64,000 bases of DNA from Symbiodinium natans (GCA_905221605.1 CAJNDS010000080.1:639955-703954), one strand, 5' to 3'. Positions 18,259 to 28,650 are shown, counted from the stretch's first letter. Notes: a model not told the origin generated them from the sequence alone. Numbers and translations: made by a program.

Positions 18259-18354
18259 CTACCAATCGTACTACGGGTTTCGGGGTATGGGGCTGACCCT
18301 AAACCCTAAACACCCTAACCCTAAACCCTAAACCCTAAACCCTAAACCCCAAAC

Positions 18355-18462
18355 CCTTTGGATCCCCAAGGCCAGGCCACGGTCACCATGGGCTCCAGGG
18401 TGATCTCATCTTCGTAGCCCGTGAACCGAGGCCGGTACAGGAGTACCTGGGCACGGGCTTTT
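18355..18462 (-). CDS. Predicted exon
   Basis: The acceptor is gaatgtcctag. The frame reads KARAQVLLYRPRFTGYED and EITLEPMVTVAWPWGSK, with the donor at AGG|GTTTGG (a variant array unit). The peptide looks like an extramembrane domain. Confidence 0.65.
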
Positions 18463-18551
18463 CTAGGACATTCAGAGTCTGGGGTTTAGGGTTTGGGATT
18501 TAGGGCTTGGGGTTTAGGGTTTAGGGTTTAGGGTTTAGGGTTTAGGGTTTA

Positions 18552-18638
18552 GGGCATCCTGTCCCGATAAGCCGCATGCTCCTTAGAGCGCTTTCAGGCG
18601 CACGGTGGTCATGAAAACAGCGACACCAGCTTATCACC
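18552..18638. repeat. Dispersed duplicate, copy 2
   Basis: Matches 10211-10298 at roughly 85%, with substitutions spread throughout. It follows a TTTAGGG array, as copy 1 does. Confidence 0.8.
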
Positions 18639-18832
18639 TAAACCCTAAACCCTAAATTCAGGATTTAGGGTTTAGTGTTTAGGGTAAGGCTGATGCAGTC
18701 CGGGATCCCACTGCACTCCAGCTTGCGCCGGCAAGTGGGATAGGGGCCAAGTCTTCCAGGTGTTTAGGGTTTAGGGTTTAGGGTTTGAGGGTTCAGGGTC
18801 TAGGAGCATGAAGAAACCCACGACCTTCCGAC

Positions 18833-18911
18833 CTTCAAGACAAGCTACAGATCCCAGCATCACAAAGACAGCGCCGAAGATGAACATGAAGATTTCAGAG
18901 CTCTGGGCATC
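18833..18911 (-). CDS. Predicted exon, membrane segment
   Basis: The acceptor is gtcttcgaggcag. The frame reads DAQSSEIFMFIFGAVFVMLG then SVACLE. A donor GTCGGA is possible, but the frame stays open through GRKVVGFFMLLD, so the 3' edge is uncertain. Strong hydrophobic helix. Confidence 0.6.
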
Positions 18912-18954
18912 CTGCCTCGAAGACGCAGGGTTCAGGGTGTTGAGGGTTTACGGT

Positions 18955-19120
18955 TTAGGGGGTTTGGGGGGTTGGGGGGTTTAGGGGGTTTAGGGGGTTT
19001 AGGGGGGTTTAGGGGGGTTTAGGGGGGTTTAGGGGGGTTTAGGGGGGTTTAGGGGGGTTTAGGGGGGTTTAGGGGGTTTAGGGGGTTTAGGGGGTTTAGG
19101 GGGTTTCGGGGGCTTCGGGG
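18955..19120 (+). repeat. GGGGGTTTA to GGGGGGTTTA array
   Basis: Units of 9-10 bp with five or six G. Unit length rises and falls smoothly along the array. Confidence 0.95.
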
Positions 19121-19796
19121 GTTTGATCCTAATTATAGCTTCTTATGCCTGGCTGGGGCCTCTACATCAAGTAGGGTCTTTATTATCTCATGGCTGTGGC
19201 CGTTTCAGACTACCAGACAGACTGAAGGCAATCCTCACATTTTGGTTTAGACCTAAGATGCAGCAATACACCACATGAGCACGGCATCTGAGCATGATTG
19301 AAGTGTGCCTCGGCTCTGTTTCTGCTGGAAATTGAGGATGCGAACCCCCATACGCCCCATAAGCCCCATAAGCCACATGAGCCATGACCTCACAAACCCT
19401 ATAATCGACCCTATACCCGAAAACCCCCCCAAACTCAGTCGAAACCATGAACCATGGTTGGTGGGGTTCAGGGTTCAGCTTTCAGGGTTCAGGGTTTAGG
19501 GTTGCGTATCCCTTGAGCAGCGAGGTGAAGGGCCCGGCGTTTGAGACCCCGGGTTTTGGGGGGTTTTGGGTTTAGCGCTTATAAGGTTCATTCGGGTTCC
19601 TAAAGCTTGCAGGTTTTTTCAAATTTAGAATGTATAGTAGGGTTTTAGGGTTTAGGGTTTGTAGGTTTACAGGCTTGTTCGGGCACGACCCGAACTTCGA
19701 AGGTCTCGTCTGCTCCCCATCCCATCCCGAACCCCGGATGCTGATTAGGGTAACCGGGCACTAAGGGCTTCAAAGGCTTGAAGAGCTCCAAGATTC

Positions 19797-19895
19797 CTAA
19801 ACCCTAAACCCTAAACCCTAAACCCTAAACCCTAAACCCTAAACCCTAAACCCTAAAAAACCCTAAACCCCAAAAAACCCCAAAAAACCCTAAAC
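19797..19895 (-). repeat. CCCTAAA array with CCCCAAAAAA ending
   Basis: Perfect heptamers, then units with expanded A runs. The 19121-19796 stretch has no firmly supported exon. Confidence 0.9.
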
Positions 19896-19913
19896 AGGGC
19901 TTTAAGGGCCTTA

Positions 19914-20000
19914 AAGGGCGCCCTCCGGAAAACTCTCGAAACCATGGCACCACTCGCCGAGCAGGATGGCTCCCTCCAGCACACCGATGATCAGCGCAAA
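19914..20000 (-). CDS. Predicted exon, membrane segment
   Basis: The acceptor is gtgaaaggatcag. The frame reads FALIIGVLEGAILLGEW then CHGFESFPEGAL. A TAA follows at 19911-19913. An earlier donor CATG|GTTTCG (end 19943) is possible. Confidence 0.55.
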
Positions 20001-20367
20001 CTGATCCTTTCACACCCCAACTCTCAAGGGCCCAAAGGGTCTAGGGTTTAGGGTTTAGGGTTTAGGGCTACTCGGCTGTAAGGCTTTTCAGGGGCTACTT
20101 AGGCATAGGGTCCCTCCTTAGACGCAGTGGTCCTTAACCCCAACTCAGAAGCATTTCTAGGACCAGGATACAAACCCAACAAAGGAAAAGATGAAAATGT
20201 CCCAAGGGCCCCAAGTCCCCTTTGAACCCTGAATCCTCGGACCTGGGCGTCCCCCTGACTCAAACTTTGGGCCTAGTGTGAGCCCGACATCCGAAAACCC
20301 TAAACCCTAAACCCTAAACCCGAAACCCTAAACCCTAAACCCTAAACCCTAACCCTAAACCCTAAAC

Positions 20368-20459
20368 CCGAAAAGGCCCTCATTCCTAAGTGCTGTGGAG
20401 TGCTCGGCTCTCAGGGATTTCGGAATGGACTTGCGGTATTGAATCTTCAGGGACTCGGG
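20368..20459 (-). CDS. Predicted exon, basic
   Basis: The acceptor is tagactgaag. The frame reads PESLKIQYRKSIPKSLRAEH and STALRNEGLF, and the donor is CGG|GTTTAG. Confidence 0.55.
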
Positions 20460-21067
20460 CTTCAGTCTATGGGTTTAGGGTTTAGGGTTTAGGGTTTAAT
20501 TTAGGGTTTAGGGTTTAGGGTTTGGGGTTTGGGGCTGAGAGTTGCGGGTTTAAGGATGAGGTTTTGAGGGGCTGATACGGCTCATAAACTCCGAGGGCAG
20601 AGGGCACAGGGCTTACCGAGCCTGAGATTGGGCGTTTGCAACGTCTTGAGGGTCTAGGGCTTTGGGTGTGTGTGCGTGCGTGCGTGTGCTGTTTTGCTGT
20701 CTTGCTCTCACAAGTTTGTTAATGAGGCCGTAAAGGCTTCGAGAGCTGAGAGGGTGAGTTGGTTTCGGTTGATGAGGCTTGCAGGGCTTCTGATGGGGCT
20801 TATCTTGGTGTTCTCTTGACAGGGTTTGGGGTCTTCGAATTGAGGGCAACCCTAAACCCTAAACCCTAAACCCTAAACCCTAAACCCTCTTCATGTCTGC
20901 CCGACTCTTCCAAGTCGTGACAAGGTGCCATCAAAGTCTGCCGCACGGCACCCACTCTCCGAAGCAGCAAGAACCTGCAACCGAGCGCGAGAGCACGGAA
21001 ACAACTAAACTTAACATGAGGATTTGTTGCCCAACAGTAGTAGTACACGTGTGTATATAAATAGTTA

Positions 21068-21082
21068 ATATATATATATATA
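21068..21082. repeat. TA run
   Basis: A (TA)n stretch in an AT-rich segment at 21050-21120. No exon is supported in 20460-21185 apart from arrays at 20471-20535 and 20849-20890. Confidence 0.85.
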
Positions 21083-21184
21083 GAGTATATGATGCGATCT
21101 AAAAATTATTTATCTCCATCTTGCACATTGAAGTTGTGAGAACTTCAGCCGCAGCCTTCGAAGCTTGTTTAGACAAGTTCAAGC

Positions 21185-21322
21185 TAACTCAAAGGGATAC
21201 CCCTTCATGGTTTGAAGGGACTTTGGTTTGAGGGGACTTGTAAGGGAACCTGAACCCCCCCCCCCCCCCCCAAAAAAAAAAAAAAAAAAAGGGTTGATAA
21301 GGGCCCACTGTGGCCTGGTAGC
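21185..21322. mobile_element. GGTGCCCTTTTTGG-family element with C/A homopolymers
   Basis: GGTTTGAAGGGACTTTGG and AAGGGAACCTGAACC are followed by C and A runs (around 21256-21290), then AAGGGCCCACTGTGGCC. Confidence 0.55.
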
Positions 21323-21406
21323 CCTAAACCCTAAACCCTAAACCCTGAACCCTAAGCCCTAAACCCTAAACCCTAACCCTAAACCCTAAACCCTAAACCC
21401 TGAACC

Positions 21407-21487
21407 CTAAAAATGGGGATAAAAAGGCGGGTTTGTGCTGTGGGGAGCATGGTCTCCTATCCTGCCAGCAACGCCGGCAGCGTCCTG
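21407..21487 (-). CDS. Predicted exon, possibly terminal
   Basis: The acceptor is ttcgagcccaacccag. The frame reads QDAAGVAGRIGDHAPHST and NPPFYPHF, then TAG followed by an array unit. Confidence 0.55.
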   Translation of the reverse strand, partial: QDAAGVAGRIGDHAPHSTNPPFYPHF

Positions 21488-21605
21488 CTGGGTTGGGCTC
21501 GAAAGCCCCAGTGCTTAGGGTCTTGGATTTAGGTTTTGGGTTCTGAAACCCTAAACCCTAAACCCTAAACCCTAAACCCTAAACCCTAAACCCTAAACCC
21601 TAAAC

Positions 21606-21648
21606 CCTAGATCAGGCCGGAGCAGCTGAAGCATGTAGACCACGCAGC
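21606..21648 (-). CDS. Predicted exon
   Basis: The acceptor is cttggcaaag. Two bases are followed by CVVYMLQLLRPDL and the donor AGG|GTTTAG. A longer exon in another frame (from acaccag, reading KNPTLAWQRLRG) is possible. Confidence 0.5.
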
Positions 21649-22062
21649 CTTTGCCAAGCCAATGTAGGGTTCTTCTGGTGTAGGGCTTCAGGGTTGAGGG
21701 GTTTAGGCGTTTAGGCGTTTAGGCGTTTAGGGGTTCAGGGGTTTAGGGTTTGGGGTTTAACTAGGGATATAGGGTTTAGGGTTTAGGGTCTAGGGTTTAG
21801 GGTTTAGGGCGTCAAGCATTGGGAAAGTGTCATTCCAAGAGCTGCGATGGCCTGGGATGTTTCACGCCGTAAACACCCGCAAACCCTAAACCGAGTGATT
21901 TAGGGGGGCCCTAGTAAGTACAACAGAAGTTTTGGGGCGATTATTCTAGTATAATCGTAAAGGGATCAAACGGAATACTACTCGTAATTCTTCCGACCGG
22001 AAAAACCCTAAACCCTAAACCCTAAACCCTGAACGCTAAACCCTAAACCCTAAACCCTAAAC

Positions 22063-22154
22063 CCCTAGAGTGGATGCCCAGGCGCTGCCAAAGATGGCCA
22101 GGCCCAGGAGGCAGAGCCACTGATCTCCCTCCACGTTCACCAGAAACTCCCAGC
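22063..22154 (-). CDS. Predicted exon, membrane segment
   Basis: The acceptor is cctttcccattgag. Two bases are followed by 30 codons WEFLVNVEGDQWLCLLGLAI and FGSAWASTLG. The donor is GGG|GTTTAG. The Leu/Ala-rich part is a likely membrane helix. Arrays flank both sides (to 22062 and from 22178). Confidence 0.7.
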
Positions 22155-22634
22155 CTCAATGGGAAAGGGGAATGGGGGGGTTTAGGGTTTAGGGTTTAGG
22201 GTTTGGGGTTTGGGGTTTAGGGTTTAGGGTTTAGGGTTTAGGGTTTGGGGTTTAGGGTTTAGGGTTTAGGGTTTAGGGTTTAGGGTTGAGGGTTGAGGGT
22301 TCAGGGCTTAGGGTCCAACCCTCCCCCCTCCCCCCTTTACGGCACGATAAGGTTTAGGGGTTTTCGAGGGATTCTAGAGTTTACTGATGAGTTTACGGAT
22401 GAATTGAAGAGTTCCTGGGTCTTATGGAATCTACGCTGAACCCTGGGAGTTTATACAGGGTTTATGGGGTGTACTTGGAGGTGCATGGTACCCCTAAACC
22501 CTAAACCCTAAGCCCGAAACCCTGAGATAAGTACCATGGCCTCTGCCTCTCAAATTTCAGGGCCAATAAGGGTCGACTCTGGGTCCTAGTAGCCCTAAAC
22601 CCTAAACCCTAAACCCTAAACCCTAAACTCTCAC

Positions 22635-22680
22635 TTTCAGGAAATCCCAAGCTGGCCGAGCAGCCGCCGCCTTCGCTCAA
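22635..22680 (-). CDS. Predicted exon, strand not fully certain
   Basis: The acceptor is agaggcag. The frame reads LSEGGGCSASLGFPE, and the canonical donor is AAA|GTGAGA. The complementary strand offers the acceptor ctctcactttcag with an open frame EIPSWPSSRRLRST, so strand is inferred from neighbours. Confidence 0.45.
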
Positions 22681-22913
22681 CTGCCTCTGGGAGACTTTTC
22701 GGGGGGTGGGGCGGGGGAGGGTTTTGGGTTTAGGGTTTAGGGCTTAGGGTTTAGGGTTTAGGGTTTCGGGTTTAGGGTTTGGGGTTTTAGATTCAGGTTT
22801 TGGGCCCCCCCCCCCCCCCCTCCTCGGGTCCAGAAAAGTGGGCGTCTTTCCACGGAAGTCCAGCGTGATGGAGAGGATTGTCTTGGATGGCATTGTTCAT
22901 AAAGGCCGATAAG

Positions 22914-23030
22914 TTTAGGGTTTAGGGTTTAGGGTTTAGGGTTTAGGGTTTAGGGTTTAGGGTTTAGGGTTTAGGGTTTAGGGTTTAGGGTTTGGGTTAG
23001 GGTTTAGGGTTTCGGGTTTCGGGTTTAGGG
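22914..23030 (+). repeat. TTTAGGG array
   Basis: About 115 bp, followed by a long degenerate run of CCCTAAA-derived words at 23210-23560 (plus strand) with no gene. Confidence 0.9.
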
Positions 23031-23589
23031 TCTCTTTATCGGTTGCCCTTCTACCTTAATATAGCCCCTAGATACCCTAATAAGAACCCCCTACAAAGGC
23101 GGCCTAAGCCTTGAGTTTGGGGTTTGGGGTTCAGGGGGTTTGGATTTTGGAATATGACCCATCTGCACGCAAAGCAGGAAGGCGAGACGCACAACAAAAG
23201 CAAAACCTAAGCCCCCTGAACCCGAAGCGCGCGCTAAACCACTAAACCCTCAAGTCCCTAAAGCACGAACATAGCCCGTGTAACCCTTAGAAGCTTAAGG
23301 CCCTAAACGCGAAAACGCTTAAGATCGTAAACGTAAACACTTCCACTCTAAACATCTGATCCCTAAACTGTAAACCCTACACTCCTAAGCAAACATCTAA
23401 ACTCTAAACCCCTAATTCAACCTCTACACCCTAAACCCCTAGTTAAACCTCTAAACCTTTAAACTCTAAACTTTTTAAGCCCTTCCAAAACCTCAAAAAT
23501 CTAAACCCTCCCTAAACCTCTAAACCCTAACCCGAAAACCGCATAAAAAGATAAGATTCAACGGGTTTGGTTTAGGGTTTAGGGTTTAG

Positions 23590-23715
23590 GGTTTAAGGTC
23601 TAGGGCTTGGGGTTTAGGGTTTAGGGTTTAGGGTTTAGGGTTTAGCGTTTAGCGTTTAGGGTTTAGGGTTTAGGGTTTAGGGTTTAGGGTTTAGGGTTTA
23701 GGGTTTAGGGCTACA
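23590..23715 (+). repeat. TTTAGGG array
   Basis: Heptamers with a few TTTAGCG units. Confidence 0.9.
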
Positions 23716-23878
23716 AGACAAATGAGTAGCGGTGCCCTTTCTGGTCCAAAGGAGCTTAGAAGGAAACTTAAACCCTAAATCAAGGACGGAATCCCTACTT
23801 GGGGGACCCGAAACCATGAACCCCACACCCCTCAAAATAGAATCATACTCTCTACTACCATCATCTAATTTCGGGGTC

Positions 23879-23990
23879 CTAAACCCTAAACCCTAAACCC
23901 TAAACCCCTAAACCCCTAAACCCCTAAACCCCTAAACCCCTAAACCCCTAAACCCCTAAACCCCTAAACCCCTAAATCCTGAACCCTAAA
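23879..23990 (-). repeat. CCCCTAAA octamer array
   Basis: The array starts as the heptamer and shifts to CCCCTAAA. It adjoins the exon at 23986-24051. Confidence 0.9.
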
Positions 23991-24051
23991 TTGCTGTAAT
24001 TGCGAGCGGAGCCACCGCCACCAGGGCTCCGAAGGACGCTTGCACGAGAGC
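23986..24051 (-). CDS. Predicted exon, hydrophobic
   Basis: The acceptor is aaacggcgtgccag. The frame reads ALVQASFGALVAVAPLAI then TAI and TAG from the array edge. The preceding bases (SETLQTACQ) are in the same frame, so the exon may start earlier. Confidence 0.55.
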   Translation of the reverse strand, partial: ALVQASFGALVAVAPLAITAI

Positions 24052-24498
24052 CTGGCACGCCGTTTGGAGGGTTTCAGAAGCATTGGTGTAGGGGTTAGGG
24101 TTTAGGGTTTAGGGTTTAGGGCTAGGCTTTAGGGTTTAGGGTTTAGGGTGTAGGGTGTAGGGGTTAGGGTTTGGGGCTTAAAGGGCTTAAAGGGCTTAAA
24201 GGGTTTAAAAGGGTTTAAAGGGCTTAGGGCTTAGGGCTTAAAGGGTTTAGGGTTTAAAGGGTTTAGGGTTCAGGGTTTATAGAGATTGTAAAGGGTTTGG
24301 GTCCAGTTTTATTTGGGCTTCGGCGGCCTCGGGAGGGGAGCTTTTCTCTGCAGGCTCTGAAAGGGCTTTTGGGTGTTTTTTGGGGGTGGTGCATTTTGCG
24401 GGGCCTTTTGGGGGGGTCGGAAAACATTTTGAAAAGCCCCTCAACCCTAAACCCTAAACCGCGGGCGCCTTTTTGGGGGGCCGGGCTTTGGGCCTTGC

Positions 24499-24564
24499 CT
24501 TTGGGAGCTCAAATTGGCCCTCGTCCCACTGCCGCCGCGCCTGCAGCATCACGGAGGCTTTCAC
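24499..24564 (-). CDS. Predicted exon with GC donor
   Basis: The acceptor is aacacaaatcag. The 22 codons read VKASVMLQARRQWDEGQF and ELPK. The donor is AAG|GCAAGG, the standard GC-type 5' splice site. Not array-derived. Confidence 0.6.
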
Positions 24565-24630
24565 CTGATTTGTGTTTAGGGTTTGGGGTTTGGCAAAAAG
24601 AAACGCAACATGCTGCCCATGAAACTAGAC

Positions 24631-24698
24631 TTGAGATGTTTCCCCTTGTACTGACAGGCCTTCATAGGGATTACTATACTATGCGGGGGGAACATCCA
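24631..24698. mobile_element. Short TTGGGATGTTCCCCC-family copy
   Basis: TTGAGATGTTTCCCCTTGTA and GGGGGGAACATCC are inverted ends with a shortened interior. Confidence 0.6.
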
Positions 24699-24771
24699 CA
24701 AATGCCCTAAGCCCTAACCCTAAACCCTAAACCCCAAACCCCAAACCCGAAACCCTAAACCCTAAACCCAC

Positions 24772-24875
24772 AAAGTCGAAGAACAAAGTCGAAGAACAAG
24801 AAGCTCCCCGCCTCGGGCCGCCAATTGTAGTGTTGAGCCAGCGTCGCCGCAGAGGCCTCTTCTTGGGGCGTAGGG
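24772..24875 (-). CDS. Predicted exon
   Basis: The acceptor is cacatcccacag. One base is followed by PTPQEEASAATLAQHYNW and RPEAGSFLFFDFVLRL. The donor is TTT|GTGGGT. A 14-bp tandem repeat (CAAAGTCGAAGAA type) encodes the end, and an alternative donor lies within it. Confidence 0.6.
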
Positions 24876-25199
24876 CTGTGGGATGTGGGTCTAAGGTTTA
24901 GGGTTTAGGGTTTAGGGTCTTTATTGTTAAGGGTTTAGGGTTTAGGGTCAGCATGAATGCATCTACAGGCAAGGCTTTTTGGGGGGGCTGAGAGAGTTAC
25001 AAATTTGGCCACACTTGCACCTAATTAGGTGCTCCCTCAGACTCCATCTTTGTTGAGGGCCAAGGGCGGTGAGGCAGAAATCTCAGAGGCTGGCACACTG
25101 TGCATAGACTAATTACGCTAGCACGTGGCGCTTGGTGCGCCAACCCGCCGCCGCCTCCCTTCAAACCGTAAACCCTAAAAACAAACACTACCCCCTACC

Positions 25200-25235
25200 C
25201 TCTCCTCCTCCTCCTCCTCCTCCTCCTCCTCCCTC
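25200..25235 (+). repeat. CTC/TCC trinucleotide run
   Basis: (CTC)n of about 11 units. Confidence 0.9.
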
Positions 25236-25292
25236 CTCCTCACGACAAAAAAAGACACAAAATAACCGAACAGTCAGACTCAGGGGGTGCAC

Positions 25293-25342
25293 CTTGGAGA
25301 TAACTCCTGTCATCTGCAGCACGACGCCCAGAAGGCTCCCGC
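25293..25342 (-). CDS. Predicted exon, hydrophobic
   Basis: The acceptor is gatggagcctggcag. Two bases are followed by 16 codons GSLLGVVLQMTGVISK, and the donor is AAG|GTGCAC. Confidence 0.5.
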
Positions 25343-25603
25343 CTGCCAGGCTCCATCAGGTTCACGAAACAGGCTCAGATTTTTGTTTGCTTAGGGTTTA
25401 GGGTTTAGGGTTTAGGGTTTAGGGTTTAGGGTGTAGGGTTTGGGGTTTGGGGTTTCGGGTTTAGGGTTTAGGGTTTCGGGTTTAGGGTTTAGAGTTTAGG
25501 GTTTAGGGTTTAAGGTTTCGGGTTTGGGTTTTGGGTTTAGGGTCATGAGTTGAAACCCTAAACCCTAAACTTTCCTTAAACCTTAAACGCTAACCCTAGA
25601 CCC

Positions 25604-25670
25604 GAAACCCTAAACCCTAAACCCTAAACCCTAAACCCTAAACCCTAAACCCTAAACCCTAAACCCTAAG
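25604..25670 (-). repeat. CCCTAAA array
   Basis: Perfect units, with degenerate TTTAGGG units at 25390-25545 immediately to the left. 25680-26090 has no supported exon. Confidence 0.9.
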
Positions 25671-26084
25671 CAAACCCCCCCCCCCAGTAGAGAAGTTCAG
25701 GGATTGGAGTCTTGGGGGCACGAAGGCGAACCCTAAACCCCAAACTCTTTGAGCCCCTTTGGTGAGGTTACTGGGTTACTGGTTCAGAACATAGATGATG
25801 TTTCCAGAAGGGAGCAAGATTGTTCCTAGTTACATACAATACTTAATATATCTAGATGTTCATTATTATATTGATGTATATTCACGTATGTATGTTGATA
25901 TGTCTATGCTTGTAGCTCAGAAGCCAGCAACAGCCCTACAGGTTAGCGTCGTAAAGGCTCTAGGGCTTGGGGTTCAGGGCTGAGGGTTTAGTGTTTAGGG
26001 TTCAGGGCTTAAGTTCGTAGACGATAAGATACACATTTCGCTTGGGGGAGGCTGGGTGATGGGATGGTCCCCTTGTGTCCTTAC

Positions 26085-26361
26085 AGTTTAAGAACCCTAA
26101 ACCCTAAACCCCAAACTCCAGACCCTAAAGGGTAAACCCTAAACTCCAAACCCTAAACCCCAAACCCCAAACCCCAAACCCTCAACCCTAAACCCTAGAC
26201 CCTATACAGAGCTTGGGAGAGGCTGGGTGAAGAACCCTGAGCCCCTAAACCCTAAACCCCAAAGCCCAAACCCCAAACTCCAAACCCTACACCCCAAACC
26301 CTAAACTCCAAACCCAAAACCCTAAACCCTAAACCCAAAACCCTAAACCCTAAACCCTAAA
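26085..26361 (-). repeat. Mixed CCCTAAA/CCCCAAA array
   Basis: Degenerate array interrupted by cagagcttgggagaggctggg (around 26204-26234), which resembles sequence at 26040-26060. Confidence 0.85.
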
Positions 26362-26362
26362 C

Positions 26363-26425
26363 AGAGTCCTGAGTCCCTGCCTGACCAGGCCCCATGCCGA
26401 GAGACGATGATCAGAACCTCGGAGG
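26363..26425 (-). CDS. Predicted exon
   Basis: The acceptor is cacgcgccctgaag. Two bases are followed by SEVLIIVSRHGAWSGRDSGL, and the donor is TCT|GTTTAG. The strand-like VLIIVSRHG recalls the RHG motif of histidine phosphatases, but one exon is not enough to assign it. Confidence 0.5.
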
Positions 26426-26740
26426 CTTCAGGGCGCGTGGATTCCCCGAGCCCTTAACCCTCTCAAGGGTTTAGGGTTTAGGGTTTAGGGTTTAGGGTTT
26501 AGGGTTTAGGGTTTAGGGCTAGACCCTAAACCCTAAACCCCAAACCCGAAACCCCAAACCCCAAACCCTAAACCCTAAACCCCAAACCCTGAACCCTAAA
26601 TCGCCTAAACCCGAAACTCCCGGAACGCTAGACCCCCAAGAGCCGACAAAGGGGTGGGCATGGGTAGAGTGCTTGAGGTGTTGGGGTTTATAGGGTTTAG
26701 GGTTTAGCGGCTCGAGCCTTGTTTGAAGGCTGAGGGGTAC

Positions 26741-26777
26741 CCGTGCTGCGTGTCAACTTGACAACGGCGTGAAGACG
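26741..26777 (-). CDS. Predicted exon
   Basis: The acceptor is cttgtcagtgcag and the frame reads RLHAVVKLTRST. The donor is CGG|GTACCC. Short. Confidence 0.4.
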
Positions 26778-26827
26778 CTGCACTGACAAGTTTGAGAACT
26801 CTGGCATTCAAGGTTCTCCAAAAAAAG

Positions 26828-26935
26828 CGAATAGGGGTCGGAATAATTACCAATGGCATTCCCTTATGGTCCCTGTATAATTACACGACAAGAACCCCCA
26901 AAAATTCTGTTCGAATTATTCAGGCCCCGATAGTA
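26828..26935. mobile_element. AATAGGGGTCGGAATAA-family element
   Basis: Left AATAGGGGTCGGAATAATTA and right GAATTATTCAGGCCCCGATA are inverted. A relative lies at 32919-33050. Confidence 0.6.
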
Positions 26936-27217
26936 CATCACCCAGCAGACCTAGATAAACCATGAAGCCACAGTATCCTGAAGGCCTTAAACCCTGAACC
27001 CTGAACCGTAAACCCTCAATCCTAAACCCTAAACCCTAACCCCTAACCCTTAACCCCTAACCCCTAACCCCTAAACCCTGAACCCTGGCCTTACCTACAA
27101 GCACCTTTTGTCTTCCTTCGCTGGAGTCCAGGCGACGTTCTGGTCATCTTCGGCGGTAAGCCCTCAACCCTAAACCCTAAACCCTAAACCCTAAACCCTA
27201 AACCCTAAACCCTAAAC

Positions 27218-27372
27218 CCTAAGCAGCATGAGGCATGCACAGGAAAACGATGGATCACCAGCCCCCCGGGCCGTTCTCGTACGCTCAGCGTTGCCTGTGG
27301 GGGGGGGGCGCCTGTCTGCGTGGCCGCCAGGTGGCGGCAAGGCGTCTTCGGCGCCTTCCATCAAGGTTTGGG
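27218..27372 (-). CDS. Predicted exon, low complexity
   Basis: The acceptor is cacaagctcctgag. Two bases are followed by QTLMEGAEDALPPPGGHADR, then a proline run from poly-C and TGNAERTRTARGAGD. The donor is AGG|GTTTAG. Longer than most, with disorder-prone composition. Confidence 0.5.
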
Positions 27373-27632
27373 CTCAGGAGCTTGTGGTTTTTGGGATTTT
27401 CCGTGTGGACAAGAGGAACCCGAAAGGCTCCTGTGGTCCACATACACGAAAAGGGAAAGGGGGCTAAGGAGTCAGCGTCATGCATTTTAGGGTTCATCTG
27501 GACCCCAAATTAGGGGCAGGGTTGGGCGTCCGGATGGTTCTTGATGCTAAACCCTAACCCTAAACCCTAAACCCTAAACCCTAAACCCTAAACCCTAGGA
27601 TGACCCCATCTTAGGGTAGGGTTTGGGCGTAC

Positions 27633-27698
27633 CCAAAGTTCTTGATGGAGGATGGAGGCAGGGAAGTGCGTCCATGGCCAGCTGATGTAAAACGATCG
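27633..27698 (-). CDS. Predicted exon
   Basis: The acceptor is ctccctgtaccttgcag, a good pyrimidine tract. Two bases are followed by IVLHQLAMDALPCLHPPSRT, and the donor is TGG|GTACGC. Confidence 0.6.
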
Positions 27699-28138
27699 CT
27701 GCAAGGTACAGGGAGCAGCCCTGCCCTCCTCAATCCTGCACAGCGCTGACCCTAAACCCTAAACCCTAAACCCTAAACCCTAAACCCTAAACCCTAAACC
27801 CTAAACGTAGGTCAGGAACAGGAGGGAGGGCCGCCCGGGAAACACCTCGTCCCTTGAACTTCAGCCATCGCATGGCGTGAATGTACAACAACAAAGAACA
27901 AGAGCTCCATGACACTGGAGGAGGCTCGGGGCCTCAAATCTTTCTTAAGCGACGCCTGTGCGGGTTGAGGTTGAGGCTTCAGGGTTTCCAGGGCTTATAC
28001 TGGGATGTAGGGTAGGGTTCATTTGACCCAAGGTTTACAGGGCTTGTAGGTTTATAGGATTTATAGAAGACTCCCTACATACGGGCTAAATCTCGAGTTT
28101 ACGCACGGTTGGGTTTATAGTCAATTGGCCTGTGAGCT

Positions 28139-28210
28139 TCATGGTCGCCGAGACGAAAGTTTCGAGGCCCCGGCGTGTTCCGTGTTCAGCTTATGCAAAG
28201 CACGTGGAGC
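28139..28210 (-). CDS. Predicted exon, possibly terminal
   Basis: The acceptor is gagtttttcccaag. The 23 codons read APRALHKLNTEHAGASKLSS and RRP, then TGA. Confidence 0.5.
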   Translation of the reverse strand, partial: APRALHKLNTEHAGASKLSSRRP

Positions 28211-28339
28211 CTTGGGAAAAACTCCATTTCCTAATCTCCCAAAGCAGGGTGCTCTTGACAGACCCCACAGACACTAGGTCCATGCTTGATAGGGTTTAGG
28301 GTTTAAGGTTTAGGGTTTAGGGTTGTTTAGGGTTTAGGG

Positions 28340-28420
28340 TTTAGGGTTTCGGGTTTCGGGTTTCGGGTTTCGGGTTTCGGGTTCCGGGTTTCGGGTTTCG
28401 GGTTTCGGGTTTAGGTTTAG
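28340..28420 (+). repeat. GGGTTTC variant array
   Basis: TTTCGGG units replace TTTAGGG for about ten repeats. Confidence 0.9.
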
Positions 28421-28532
28421 GGTCGGAACCTCCCACCAGAGTACCCCTGTTTTGGGAAACCCCCCCCTCTCTTGCCGGCTCGGTCTTTTGCCTCTTGCGA
28501 AACACGTGCTGTCATACGAGGCTGCCTCGCTA

Positions 28533-28650
28533 GGATGGCCCTTAAAACCCTCTGAAAAATAGATTCCTCAAGATGGTCCTCTAAACCCTAAACCCTAAAC
28601 CCTAAACCCTAAACCCTAAACCTAAACCCTAAACCCTAAACCCTAAACCC
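28533..28650. mobile_element. GGATGGCCC-family element cut by a CCCTAAA array
   Basis: GCTAGGATGGCCCTTAAAACC to ATGGTCCTCTAAACCC matches the first half of the family. A CCCTAAA array (28582-28650) begins exactly at the family's native TAAACCC word and replaces the second half. Confidence 0.6.
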
